Positions 1 through 9,769 of a stretch of 64,000 bases of DNA are shown here, in pieces. Each line of letters begins with the position of its first letter. Positions within the stretch are counted from its first letter, which is position 1. This DNA is from Rhodanobacteraceae bacterium (GTDB lineage: Bacteria; Pseudomonadota; Gammaproteobacteria; Xanthomonadales; Rhodanobacteraceae): assembly GCA_021325475.1 (NCBI GenBank), contig JAJPHA010000128.1:1-64000 (forward strand). The letters run 5' to 3'. Made by a program: the position numbers and the translations under genes. The notes beneath the pieces are model-generated. The model did no database searches and was not told the origin of the DNA. It saw only the letters and a list, made by a program, of their open reading frames with translations.

Positions 1-41
1 GCAGGTCCTCCGGGGGAGGCTCTGCTTTCGAGGTGTTTCTT

Positions 42-203
42 GGTTACTTCTTTGCACCAGCAAAGAAGTGACCCGCTGTCCGAAGGACAGCGGAAGCTTT
101 GCTCTGGTCAGCAAGTAACCCGCCGGCCGAAGGACAGCGGAAGCTCTGGCTGTCGAAAGTGACCCGCCCGGCCGCGGGCCGAGCGGAAGCTCTGCTCTAG
201 CGG
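42..203. repeat. Palindromic repeat cluster: imperfect hairpin (42-73) followed by three degenerate ~45-bp direct repeats (about 68-112, 115-158, 159-203)
   Basis: GGTTACTTCTTTGC-acca-GCAAAGAAGTGACC (14-bp arms, one G.T); repeated GTRACCCGC..GGCCGAAGGACAGCGGAAGCTYTG; copy 1 contains the perfect hairpin CGCTGTCC-gaa-GGACAGCG. Confidence 0.8.
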
Positions 204-458
204 CGGGAGAAGGGAACCGCCTGCTGAGGTTCGACGCTTATCAGGTCCGGGTTCGGTCAGACCGTCCCGACGGGGCGCCTCGTGCCCGAGCGGCAGCCCT
301 CGTTAGCCCAACAGTTCCGCTCGCGCGATGGCCAGAGCCTTGCCGCGAGCACGGACCGGGAAGTCGCGCATCGGGCCTGGCGCAGGGCGCACACGAACCT
401 GCGCCGGTTGCCGTTCCCGATGCCAGCCGATACCGCGGTCGCTGCCGCGACCTGAGGA

Positions 459-1388
459 TCAATCCGCTGGCACGAGGCGCGCCGCGTGGCGCGCCGCGGC
501 GAGCGGGTCGGCGACGAAGGCGAGCGTGTCGGCGAGCGTCGCCGCGCCGGCGTGGCGGCCGCGCGCCAGCGCCAGCAGGATGCCGGCGTGGCCGACGCCG
601 GGATAGCGCTTGAGCACGGCCACGCCGTTCATGGCGTGGACGCGTTCGGCCATCGCCTCGGCATTGCGCGGTGGCACTTCGTCGTCGGCGTCGCCCGCAA
701 GCAGCAGCAGCGGCGGCTCGTCGCCATCGACGAAGTTGATCGGCTGCGAATCGTAGCGGCCGGCCGGATCGTCGCCGAAGATCTCCGGCTCGGCGTCGAC
801 GAACGGCAGGAACGCATAGGCGCCGGCGACGCCGATCATGCCGGCGAGATCGCGCGGCGCGAGACCGACCGCGGCGAGATGGCGCCGATCGCAGGCCAGC
901 AGTGCCGCGATCTGGCCGCCGGCCGAGTGGCCCATCACGAACAGGCGCTTGGGATCGCCGCCGAATTCCGCGGCGTGATCGCGGGCGTAGCGCACCGCGC
1001 GCGCGGCGTCGCCCATGAACGCCGGAAAGCGCACCTCGGGATATTTGCGGTAATCCGGAATCAGCGTCACGACGCCGTTGGCGGCGAGCGCGTCGCCGAC
1101 GTAGCGGTACCAGCGGCGTTTGCCGGCGACCCAACTGCCGCCGTAGAAGAACACCACCACCGGCGCCGCCTGCGCCGCACGCGGCGCATACACGTCGAGC
1201 GCGAGCCCGTGGTCGGCGTCGAACACCCGATCCGGCGTGCGCACCACCGCGCCGGTGGCCTCGAGCGCGTCCACCGCGCGATAGAACAGGTCGGCGCAGC
1301 CGGTCAGAGCCAGCGTCAGCGCGCACGCCGCCGCCGCCCGCAACCCTGCGACGCATGCATTGCCAAGCCGCCCGCCGGTTCCTATCAT
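459..1388 (-). CDS. Alpha/beta hydrolase (carboxylesterase / BD-FAE-like), probable lipoprotein
   Basis: Lipobox-like LTGCADLFYR; oxyanion-type FFYGGSW; nucleophile motif GHSAGG; C-terminal GVGHAG. Confidence 0.85.
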   Translation of the reverse strand: MIGTGGRLGNACVAGLRAAAACALTLALTGCADLFYRAVDALEATGAVVRTPDRVFDADHGLALDVYAPRAAQAAPVVVFFYGGSWVAGKRRWYRYVGDALAANGVVTLIPDYRKYPEVRFPAFMGDAARAVRYARDHAAEFGGDPKRLFVMGHSAGGQIAALLACDRRHLAAVGLAPRDLAGMIGVAGAYAFLPFVDAEPEIFGDDPAGRYDSQPINFVDGDEPPLLLLAGDADDEVPPRNAEAMAERVHAMNGVAVLKRYPGVGHAGILLALARGRHAGAATLADTLAFVADPLAAARHAARLVPAD

Positions 1389-1418
1389 CGGCGCTATTCT
1401 GGCACGCGAGCGTGGACG

Positions 1419-1973
1419 ATGGACCAGCCCAATCCCGCAGACACCACGCCGTTCGCGCACGTGCCGGAGCGCAACACCGGCGACGTCATCCTGCGCACGA
1501 CCCAGCAGCACCACGTCACCCTGAGCGCGATGGCCGACACCAAGGCCAGCATCATCATCACCGTGTCCTCGATCGTGCTGACGCTCAGCATGGGTAAGCT
1601 CGATCAGCCGGAGCTGCGCCTGAGCGTGCTCACCCTCACCGTGTTCACCCTGCTGGCGCTGCTGCTCGCGATCCTCGCCGTGCTGCCGAAATACCGGCCG
1701 CTGCGGCTCAAGACCAGCGAACTGCCGCCGCACTTCAACCTGCTGTTCTTCGGCCATTTCGCCGAACTGTCGCGCGAGCGCTATCTCGCCGAGATCGCGC
1801 GCACGATGAAACCCGACGGCTCGGTCTACGCCGCGATGGCCAAGGACATCTACAGCCTCGGCTACTATCTCGCGCACCACAAGTACTTCTATCTGCGCCT
1901 GAGCTACCTCAGTTTTCTCACCGGCTTCATCGCCGCCTCGCTGCTGCAACTGTGGCGGCTGATCGTGCATTGA
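1419..1973 (+). CDS. Pycsar effector-like (PycTM / DUF5706) membrane protein
   Basis: MADTKASIIITVSSIVLTLS motif, paired TM helices, NLLFFGHFAELSRERYL, C-terminal KYFYLRLSYLSFLTGFI; family assigned by motif memory, not by search. Confidence 0.65.
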   Translation: MDQPNPADTTPFAHVPERNTGDVILRTTQQHHVTLSAMADTKASIIITVSSIVLTLSMGKLDQPELRLSVLTLTVFTLLALLLAILAVLPKYRPLRLKTSELPPHFNLLFFGHFAELSRERYLAEIARTMKPDGSVYAAMAKDIYSLGYYLAHHKYFYLRLSYLSFLTGFIAASLLQLWRLIVH

Positions 1974-2038
1974 CCGCCCGTTGACCCCGCGTCGCGCCCG
2001 GCGCCGTTGCACGCGGCGACCTGGGCAAGGAGAAGAAC

Positions 2039-5000
2039 ATGGGCAAGCGTCTGGTGTTCGCGGCATTCGTATACTTGTTCGCAAATTCGGCGGCGCCGCA
2101 GACGACGGAGCCGGCGATTCCCCCGGAACTCAAGGATTGGCGCGGGTGGGTGCTGAAGGATCTCGACTACCGCGCCTGTCCGTTCCTGGCCAACGAGACG
2201 CCGAACCGCGCCGAGGCCTTCGTCTGCGCCTGGCCGGGGTCGTTGAATCTCGACGCCGCGGCCGACGGCGCCCGCTTCCACGTGCGCTGGCGCGTCGAGG
2301 CGCCGACCTTCGTGCCGCTGCCGGGCGACGCCGAGCACTGGCCGCAGCAGGTGACGGTGAACGGCCAGCGCCAGGCGGTCGTCGGCCGCGACGGCGCGCC
2401 ATGGCTGTGGTTGACCGCCGGCAGCTACGACGTCGCCGGCCACATCCCCTGGCGCGAGCGGCCGCAGACGCTGCGCGTGCCCGCGCGCATCGGTCTGGTC
2501 GCGCTCGGCATCGACGGCAAGACCATCGCCCCGGTGCAGCGCGAAGGCGACGAGGTGACGCTCGGGCGCGGCACGACCGCCGCGCCGGAAGCCGACAGCC
2601 TGCAGTTGCGCGTGTTCCGCAAGCTCGCCGACGGCGTGCCGGCGGAGCTCACCACGCGGATCGAACTCGACGTCGCCGGACAGGCGCGCGAGGAAACCTT
2701 CGGCCCGGTGTTGCCGGAGGGCTTCGTGCCGCTGTCGCTCGCCGCGACCTGGCCGGCACGACTCGACGACGACGGTCGCCTGCATGTCCAGGTGCAGCCC
2801 GGACAGGACACGCTGACGATCGCCGCGCGCGCCACGACGCCGTTGACCAGGGCGGTCGCGCGGCTTGCGCCCGCGCCGTGGCCGCGCCAGGAGATCTGGA
2901 GCTACGCCGCGGCGCCGGAGTTGCGCGTCACCGTGGCGAGCGGCAAGCTGCAGGTCGATCCGCGCCAGTCGGGCGTGCCTGCCGACTGGCACGAGTTCCC
3001 GGCGTTCGCGCTCGACGACGGTGCGACGCTTTCGATCGAACAACGCGCGCGCGGACTCGCGGCCGACGAAGGCAATCGCCTGACGCTCGCGCGCGAGGCC
3101 TGGCTCGACTTCGACGGCGGCGGCTGGTACGCGCGCGATCGCATCGGCGGCACGATGCAGCGGCGCTGGCGGTTCGACGTCGCCCCGCCGCTCATGCTCG
3201 AGCGCGCCGAGGCGTTGAATTCGCGGCGCGGTCCGAACGGCGGCGCCGAACCGCTGCTCGTCACGCGCGGCGCGGAGCCCGCGCTGACCGGCGTCGAGTG
3301 GCGCACGCCCGAGGTGAACCTCGCCGCCGGCGTGCGCATCGCCGGCGCGGCGACGCTGCCGGTCGCCGGCTGGCAGGATACCTTCGACCGCGTCGATGCG
3401 ACGCTGCATCTGCCGTTCGGTTACAAGTTGCTCGCCGCGCCCGGCGCCGACGGCGCCGTCGGCAGCTGGATGTCGGCCTGGACGCTGCTCGACGTGTTCG
3501 TCTGCGCGATCCTGGTGTTGCTCGCCGCGCGCCTGCTCGGTCTCATCGGCGGCATCGCCGCGACGGCGTACCTGCTGCTCGGCTACCAGGAATCCGGCGC
3601 GCCGTTCGCGAGCCTGATCGGCGTGCTCGCGCTCGCGCTCATCGCCCGCGCGCTGCCGGCGGGCAAGCTGCGCACCGCGGCGACCACGCTCGGCCGGATC
3701 GCGCTGCTCCTGCTCGTGCTCGTCGCGCTGCCGTTCGCCGCCGATCAACTGCGCTACGCGCTGTATCCGCAGCTCGAAGGCGGCGTGGTTTCGCTCGGCA
3801 TGCTGGAGCAGGAAAGCGCGAAGGTGGTCGAGACACAGCGCGAAGCCGACAACGTTCCGCAGCAGTCGATGGCGACGCCACCGCCACCGGTCGCTCCGGC
3901 CCCGGCGATGCGGGCGATGCGGCCCGCGGCGGCGCCGAAGGCGGCGGCCGAGACCAAGGCATTCACGGCTTCCACCGGCAATCGATCGGACTTGATCGAC
4001 CACTACGGCGAATCGACCGTGACCCAGACCGGCCGCGGCGAACCGAGCTGGACGCTCGGCAGCAGCGCACGGTTGTCCTGGAGCGGGCCGGTGTTGGTGA
4101 CACAGGACGTGCGCCTGGTGATCGCGCCGCCGTGGCTGACGCGCGTCTTGCGCATCGTGCTGGTCGCGCTGCTCGGCTGGCTGATCGGGCGTCTGCTCGG
4201 CGGCCTCGCGGCCTGGCCGCGGCTGGGCGGCGTGCGCCTCGGCATCGTCATCGCCATCATCGCCGGCGCGACCGCGCTGCCGGCGGCGCGCGCGGCGGAG
4301 TTTCCCTCCGAGCAGTTGCTCGGCGAACTGCGCCAGCGCCTGACCGAGCCGCCGAAGTGCGCGCCGGCGTGCGCCAGCCTGGCCGAGGCGCGGGTGAGCG
4401 CGAGCGGCGAGACCATCGTCGTGGCGCTCGAGGCGCAGGCCGCCGAACGCATCGCCCTGCCGCTGCCGGCCGGCGACGCCGGGATGATGCTGAAAAGTAT
4501 CAAAGTGGACGGTCTGCCGGAGGACACGCTGTTGCGCGGCGCCAACGGCACGCCGTGGCTGACGCTCAACCGCGGCGTGCATCGCGTCGATCTCGAATAC
4601 GTGGCCTTTGCCGACAAGCTCGCCCTCGCGTTTCCGCTCCGGCCCGCGCGCGTGCTGTTCTCCGGCAGCGGCTGGGAGGCGGGCGGACTCGGCGACGATC
4701 GCCTGCTGGCGGAAACCCTGAGCCTGACCCGCGCGCGCGGCGCGGCGGCGGCGCGCGGCAGCGCCGGTGCGCAGCAGTTCCCGCCGTATGTGCGGGTGAC
4801 GCGCCATCTCGCGCTCGGGCTCGACTGGAGCGTGTCCACCGAGGTGCGGCGGCTGGCGCCGGCGCAGGGCGGATTCGCGGTGACGGTGCCGGTGCTGGCG
4901 GGCGAGCACGTCACCACGCCGGGTAGAAAAGTGGAAAATGGGACGACCGAGGTCGCCTTCGCCGACGGCCAGGAAGCGGTGAACTGGAACGGCACGCTCG

Positions 5001-6154
5001 ACAAGGCCGATACCTTCCGCCTCACCGCGCCGCCGCTCGCCGATCACGCCGAGGTCTGGCGCGTGCTGGTGAGCCCGATGTGGCACGCGCAGTTCGCTGG
5101 CGTGCCCGAGACCGCGCTCGGCGCCGGCGAGAACGCCTCGGACTACCGCGAATTCGAATTCCAGCCGCTGCCCGGCGAGACGCTCACGCTCACCATCGCA
5201 CGGCCGGCCGCGGTGCAGGGCGCGACGCGCGCGATCGACGCGGTGAGCCTGATGAGCGACGCCGGCCAGCACGCGGCCACGCACACGCTCGGCTTCACCG
5301 TGCGCGCGAGCCAGGGCGGCGAGCAGACCATCGCGCTGCCCGCCGACGCCGAGGTGCTCGCCGTCCACCGCGACGGCGACACGCTCAATCTGCGGCCGCT
5401 GGACGGCAAGCTCACCCTGCCGCTGACGCCCGGCAGCCATCGCTTCGAGGTCCGCTTCCGCGAGCCGCAGCCGATCGGCATCGTCGCGCGCACGCCGTCC
5501 GTCGCGCTCGGTCTGCCGGCGGCCAATATCGGCATCGGTCTGGCCCTGCCGGCCGATCGCTGGCTGCTCGCGACCTCCGGTCCGCGCGTCGGCCCGGCGG
5601 TGCTGTACTGGGGCGAGCTCGCGCTCATGATCCTGGTCGCTTTCGTGCTGTCGCGCACCGGACGCACGCGCCTGAAATTCCGCGACTGGCTGCTGCTCGG
5701 TCTCGGCTTCTCGACGTTCTCGTGGGCGGCGCTGGTGGTCGTCGTGCTGTGGCTGTTCGCCTTCGACTGGCGCCGGCGGCAGGCGCCGACCGGCGAGACC
5801 GCGTTCAATCTGGTGCAGATCGGCCTGGCGCTGCTCACGCTGGTCGCGCTCTTGTGTCTGGTCTCGGCGATTCCGCAGGGCCTGCTCGGCCAGCCGGCGA
5901 TGCACGTGACCGGCAACGGTTCGAGCGCGCACTCGCTGGCCTGGTTCCTCGATCGCAGCGCCGACGCCTTGCCGCAGGGCAGTGCGTTCAGCGTGCCGCT
6001 GTGGGTATACAAGGTGCTGATGCTGGCCTGGGCGCTGTGGCTGGCGAATGCCTTGATCGGCTGGCTGCGCGATGCGTTCGGCGCCTGGACCGCCGGCGGC
6101 TACTGGCGCGCCAAGGCGCCGGCGCCGACGCCGCCGGACGCGCCGAAACCCTGA
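2039..6154 (+). CDS. Large (1371 aa) exported/multi-TM membrane protein of unknown function with duplicated beta-rich regions
   Basis: Signal peptide-like N-terminus; TM clusters in the middle and at the C-terminus; stop abuts prmC start (TGACGATG). Confidence 0.85.
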   Translation: MGKRLVFAAFVYLFANSAAPQTTEPAIPPELKDWRGWVLKDLDYRACPFLANETPNRAEAFVCAWPGSLNLDAAADGARFHVRWRVEAPTFVPLPGDAEHWPQQVTVNGQRQAVVGRDGAPWLWLTAGSYDVAGHIPWRERPQTLRVPARIGLVALGIDGKTIAPVQREGDEVTLGRGTTAAPEADSLQLRVFRKLADGVPAELTTRIELDVAGQAREETFGPVLPEGFVPLSLAATWPARLDDDGRLHVQVQPGQDTLTIAARATTPLTRAVARLAPAPWPRQEIWSYAAAPELRVTVASGKLQVDPRQSGVPADWHEFPAFALDDGATLSIEQRARGLAADEGNRLTLAREAWLDFDGGGWYARDRIGGTMQRRWRFDVAPPLMLERAEALNSRRGPNGGAEPLLVTRGAEPALTGVEWRTPEVNLAAGVRIAGAATLPVAGWQDTFDRVDATLHLPFGYKLLAAPGADGAVGSWMSAWTLLDVFVCAILVLLAARLLGLIGGIAATAYLLLGYQESGAPFASLIGVLALALIARALPAGKLRTAATTLGRIALLLLVLVALPFAADQLRYALYPQLEGGVVSLGMLEQESAKVVETQREADNVPQQSMATPPPPVAPAPAMRAMRPAAAPKAAAETKAFTASTGNRSDLIDHYGESTVTQTGRGEPSWTLGSSARLSWSGPVLVTQDVRLVIAPPWLTRVLRIVLVALLGWLIGRLLGGLAAWPRLGGVRLGIVIAIIAGATALPAARAAEFPSEQLLGELRQRLTEPPKCAPACASLAEARVSASGETIVVALEAQAAERIALPLPAGDAGMMLKSIKVDGLPEDTLLRGANGTPWLTLNRGVHRVDLEYVAFADKLALAFPLRPARVLFSGSGWEAGGLGDDRLLAETLSLTRARGAAAARGSAGAQQFPPYVRVTRHLALGLDWSVSTEVRRLAPAQGGFAVTVPVLAGEHVTTPGRKVENGTTEVAFADGQEAVNWNGTLDKADTFRLTAPPLADHAEVWRVLVSPMWHAQFAGVPETALGAGENASDYREFEFQPLPGETLTLTIARPAAVQGATRAIDAVSLMSDAGQHAATHTLGFTVRASQGGEQTIALPADAEVLAVHRDGDTLNLRPLDGKLTLPLTPGSHRFEVRFREPQPIGIVARTPSVALGLPAANIGIGLALPADRWLLATSGPRVGPAVLYWGELALMILVAFVLSRTGRTRLKFRDWLLLGLGFSTFSWAALVVVVLWLFAFDWRRRQAPTGETAFNLVQIGLALLTLVALLCLVSAIPQGLLGQPAMHVTGNGSSAHSLAWFLDRSADALPQGSAFSVPLWVYKVLMLAWALWLANALIGWLRDAFGAWTAGGYWRAKAPAPTPPDAPKP

Positions 6155-6156
6155 CG

Positions 6157-6993
6157 ATGCGGGTCGGCGAGCTCGCCGCCGAGGCCGCCGCGGCGCTCGC
6201 CGGCGACGACGCGCCGCGCGAGGCCGAGATCCTGCTCGCGCACGCGCTCGGCCGCTCGCGCGCCTGGTTGTACGCCCATCGCGATGACGCCGTCGCCGCG
6301 GCGACGGTGACGCGCCTGCGCGCGCTGGTCGCACGCCGCGCCGCCGGCGAGCCGGTGGCCTACCTGACCGGACAGCGCGAATTCTGGTCGCTCGAGCTCG
6401 CGGTGACGCCGGCGGTGCTGATCCCGCGTGCGGAGACCGAGCTGCTGGTCGAGTGCGCGTTGCAGCATATTCCACAAGGCGTCAAAGTGGACATTGCCGA
6501 TCTCGGCACCGGCAGCGGCGCGGTCGCGCTCGCGCTCGCGCGCGAGCGCCCGCAGGCGCGCGTGCTGGCGACGGACGCGAGCGCGGCAGCGCTTGCCGTG
6601 GCCCGCGCCAACGCCGCGCGGCTCGGCTTCGGCAATGTCGCCTTTGCGCGCGGCGCCTGGTGCGCGGCGCTGGGCCGGCGGCGCTTCGACGCGATCGTCG
6701 CCAATCCGCCGTATCTCGCCGCGGACGATCCGCATCTCGCCCAGGGCGATCTGCGCTTCGAGCCGCGCAGCGCGCTGGTCGCCGGCGGCGACGGACTCGA
6801 CGCGATCCGCACGATCGCGCGCGCGGCGCCGGCGCACCTCAAGGCCGGCGGCTGGCTGCTGCTCGAACACGGCGCCGATCAGGGCCGCGACGTGCGCGCC
6901 GTCCTGCAACAAAATGGATTTGTGGAAGTGTTCACTGCGCGCGACCTCGAGCGGCGCGAGCGGGTGAGCGGCGGCGCATGCCGCGCCGTTTAA
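6157..6993 (+). CDS. prmC: Peptide chain release factor N5-glutamine methyltransferase
   Basis: SAM motif [14 protein letters not shown] and NPPY catalytic motif; YLTGQREFW. Confidence 0.96.
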   Translation: MRVGELAAEAAAALAGDDAPREAEILLAHALGRSRAWLYAHRDDAVAAATVTRLRALVARRAAGEPVAYLTGQREFWSLELAVTPAVLIPRAETELLVECALQHIPQGVKVDIADLGTGSGAVALALARERPQARVLATDASAAALAVARANAARLGFGNVAFARGAWCAALGRRRFDAIVANPPYLAADDPHLAQGDLRFEPRSALVAGGDGLDAIRTIARAAPAHLKAGGWLLLEHGADQGRDVRAVLQQNGFVEVFTARDLERRERVSGGACRAV

Positions 6994-8888
6994 CCCGCGC
7001 TGCGCGCTCCGATGCGCGGCGCGGGCGCGAACTGCGGCCAGCGCGCGAGCACGGCGGCGCGGATGCCGGCGGCGTCGATGCCGGCCTCGGCGAGCAACTG
7101 CTCGCGGCTGGCGTGTTCGAGAAAGCGATCGGGCAGGCCGAGGTGCAGCAGGGGGACCGGCAGGTTCCTCGTCGCGAGCAGTTCGGCGACCGCGCTGCCG
7201 GCACCGCCGGCGACGGCGTTGTCCTCGATCGTGACCAGCGCGGCGTGGGTGCGCGCGAGCTCCAGCACCAGCGCCTCGTCGAGCGGCTTGACGAACCGCA
7301 TGTTGGCCACGCTGGCGCCGAGCTCGGCGCCGACCTCGAGCGCCGCCGCGAGCGGCGCGCCGAAGGCCAGCAGCGCGAGCCCCGCGCCGCGCCGGCGCAG
7401 CTCCGCCTTGCCGATCGGCAGCGCCTTGAGCTCCGGTTCGATCTTCGCGCCCGGTCCGGTGCCGCGCGGATAGCGCACCGCGGCGGGGCCGGGATGCCGG
7501 TAGGCGGTGGTGAGCAACTGCCGGCATTCGTTCTCGTCGGCCGGCGCCGCCACCAGCAGATTGGGAATGCAGCGCAGATAGGTGAGATCGAAGCTGCCGG
7601 CGTGGGTGGCGCCGTCGGGCCCGACCACGCCGCCGCGGTCGATGGCGAAGGTGACGTCGAGATTCTGGATCGCGACGTCGTGGATCAGCTGGTCGTAGGC
7701 GCGCTGCAGGAACGTGGAATAGATCGCGACTACCGGCTTCATGCCCTCGCAGGCCATGCCGGCGGCGAGCGTGACCGCGTGCTGTTCGGCGATGCCGACA
7801 TCGAAATAGCGCTGCGGGAACTCGCGCGAGAAGCGCACCAGACCGGAGCCCTCGCGCATCGCCGGGGTGATGCCGATCAGGTGCGGATCGCTCGCGGCCA
7901 TGTCGCACAGCCATTGCGAGAAGACATCGGTATAGCTCTGCCTCGCGGGGGGCTTCTTCACCAGCCCGAGTGCGGGATCGAACGGTCCGACGGCGTGGTA
8001 TTCGATCTGCTCGCGTTCGGCCGGCGGGTAGCCCTTGCCCTTGGTGGTGACGACGTGCAGCAGGCGCGGTCCGGACAGGTCCTTCACCGTCTTCAGCGAG
8101 TGCAGCAGCAGCGGCAGATCGTGGCCGTCGATCGGACCGAAATAATGGAAGCCGAATTCCTCGAACAGCGTGGACGGCACGAACATGCCCTTCAGATGTT
8201 CTTCCCAGCGCTTGAGGAAGCGCCACAGCAGACTGTCGCGCTTGAGCCGGCGCTTGGCGCCTTCGCGCATCGCATTCAACCGCCGGCTGGTCATCAGGCG
8301 CGCCAGCATCTTCGGCAGCGCGCCGACGTTCTCGCTGATCGACATCTGGTTGTCGTTGAGGATCACCAGCAGATCGGCATCGACGTCGCCGCCGTGGTGC
8401 AGCGCCTCGTAGGCCATGCCGCCGGTCAGGCCGCCGTCGCCGATCACGGCGACGATCTTGCGCGCCTCGCCGCGCCGCTGCGCGGCGATGGCCATGCCGA
8501 GCGCGGCGGAGATCGAGGTGGAGGAGTGACCGACGCCGAAGGTGTCGTAGGCGCTTTCCTCGCGTTTCGGGAACGGCGCGAGACCGCCTTTCTGCTTGAT
8601 CGTGGAGATGCGGTCGCGACGGCCGGTGAGGATCTTGTGCGGATAGCACTGGTGCCCCACGTCCCAGACCAGGCGATCCTCCGGCGTGGCGAACAGGTAG
8701 TGCAGCGCCACCGTCAGTTCGACCACGCCGAGCCCGGCGCCGAAGTGGCCGCCGGCGCCGGCGACCGATTCGATCAGATACTCGCGCAGCTCGCGGGCGA
8801 GCTCCGGCAGCTCGCGCTCGTCGAGCCGGCGGAGGTCCTGGGGACTGTCGATGCGGGCGAGGCGCGGGTAGCGCGCTGGATCGATCAT
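6990..8888 (-). CDS. dxs: 1-deoxy-D-xylulose-5-phosphate synthase
   Basis: [56 protein letters not shown]. Confidence 0.98.
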   Translation of the reverse strand: MIDPARYPRLARIDSPQDLRRLDERELPELARELREYLIESVAGAGGHFGAGLGVVELTVALHYLFATPEDRLVWDVGHQCYPHKILTGRRDRISTIKQKGGLAPFPKREESAYDTFGVGHSSTSISAALGMAIAAQRRGEARKIVAVIGDGGLTGGMAYEALHHGGDVDADLLVILNDNQMSISENVGALPKMLARLMTSRRLNAMREGAKRRLKRDSLLWRFLKRWEEHLKGMFVPSTLFEEFGFHYFGPIDGHDLPLLLHSLKTVKDLSGPRLLHVVTTKGKGYPPAEREQIEYHAVGPFDPALGLVKKPPARQSYTDVFSQWLCDMAASDPHLIGITPAMREGSGLVRFSREFPQRYFDVGIAEQHAVTLAAGMACEGMKPVVAIYSTFLQRAYDQLIHDVAIQNLDVTFAIDRGGVVGPDGATHAGSFDLTYLRCIPNLLVAAPADENECRQLLTTAYRHPGPAAVRYPRGTGPGAKIEPELKALPIGKAELRRRGAGLALLAFGAPLAAALEVGAELGASVANMRFVKPLDEALVLELARTHAALVTIEDNAVAGGAGSAVAELLATRNLPVPLLHLGLPDRFLEHASREQLLAEAGIDAAGIRAAVLARWPQFAPAPRIGARSAG

Positions 8889-9043
8889 GACGGACAAACG
8901 GCCTTGCGGAACCGCATTTTCGGCGATCCGGCGCGGTGCGGCAAGCAATCCGCGCCGGCATTCGTGGCCGGGATCGGGCGCCGGCGTGGCAGCATCGGGA
9001 CGCGGTGTTCCCGACCCGGCACGCCGCGCAGCGTTGCCGCGGT

Positions 9044-9706
9044 TCAGGCGGCCGGCCGGCGGTGCTTCGGCAGATGGCTCATCAGGAATTCCATCTGGTC
9101 GGCGAGGATGTTGCGATTGGAAAGAATCAGGTGCTCGACCCAGCTCGGCCGATACGGCACGGCGAGCAGCGGCATGCCCGCCTGCTGCGGCGTGCGGCAG
9201 CCCTTGCGGACGTTGCAGGCGAGGCAGGCGGTGACGCAGTTCTCCCAGGTGTCGCGGCCGCCCTTCGACAGCGGCACGACGTGGTCGCGGGTCAGCTCGC
9301 CGCGGCTGAAGTGGTCGCCGCAATACAGGCACAGCATGCGGTCGCGCGCGAACAGCGCGGCGTTGGTCAGGGCCGGCGCGGGATCGATCAGGCTGGGCCG
9401 GGCATGGCCGCGGCTGGCGACGATGGGATGCAGGTCGATCAGGCTTTGCGTACCGCTCGCGCGGTTGATGCCGCCGTGGATGGTGAGGCACGGATCGCCG
9501 AGCGTCCAGGCCACGGCACCGCGCACATACAGACACACCGCGTCCTGCCAACTCATCCAATCCAGGATGCGCCCGCTGGAGTCCAGGGACAGGACGCGGG
9601 TGCTATGGATGTCGCTGCTAGTTCGGACCTCGACCAGCATGGGCTCCTCCGCAAGTTCTACTTCTACCGGACGCGCTCGCATCGGCCGAGCATAGACCAT
9701 TTGCAT
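9044..9706 (-). CDS. HNH endonuclease family protein
   Basis: CLYCGDHF...[35 protein letters not shown]/zinc finger core. Confidence 0.9.
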   Translation of the reverse strand: MQMVYARPMRARPVEVELAEEPMLVEVRTSSDIHSTRVLSLDSSGRILDWMSWQDAVCLYVRGAVAWTLGDPCLTIHGGINRASGTQSLIDLHPIVASRGHARPSLIDPAPALTNAALFARDRMLCLYCGDHFSRGELTRDHVVPLSKGGRDTWENCVTACLACNVRKGCRTPQQAGMPLLAVPYRPSWVEHLILSNRNILADQMEFLMSHLPKHRRPAA

Positions 9707-9769
9707 GAACTTTGCTCGCGAGGAAAGCGCGCCTTGAGCGCGCTTTCGCTCGGCGGAGACCTGAAATTC

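Noticed and set aside
459-6154. Complete Pycsar defence operon
   Set aside because: No nucleotide cyclase near the PycTM-like gene; flanking genes are a hydrolase and an unknown membrane protein, so a full system is not supported
1904-6475. 1523-aa minus-strand ORF and similar long antisense ORFs (e.g. 60825-63632, 6453-9695, 40564-43728)
   Set aside because: Shadow ORFs of GC-rich genes: low-complexity Arg/Ala/Gly-rich translations overlapping well-supported CDS on the other strand or frame
9044-9706. HNH endonuclease as a homing or mobile element
   Set aside because: No intron/intein context, inverted repeats or integrase; looks like a stand-alone chromosomal HNH gene
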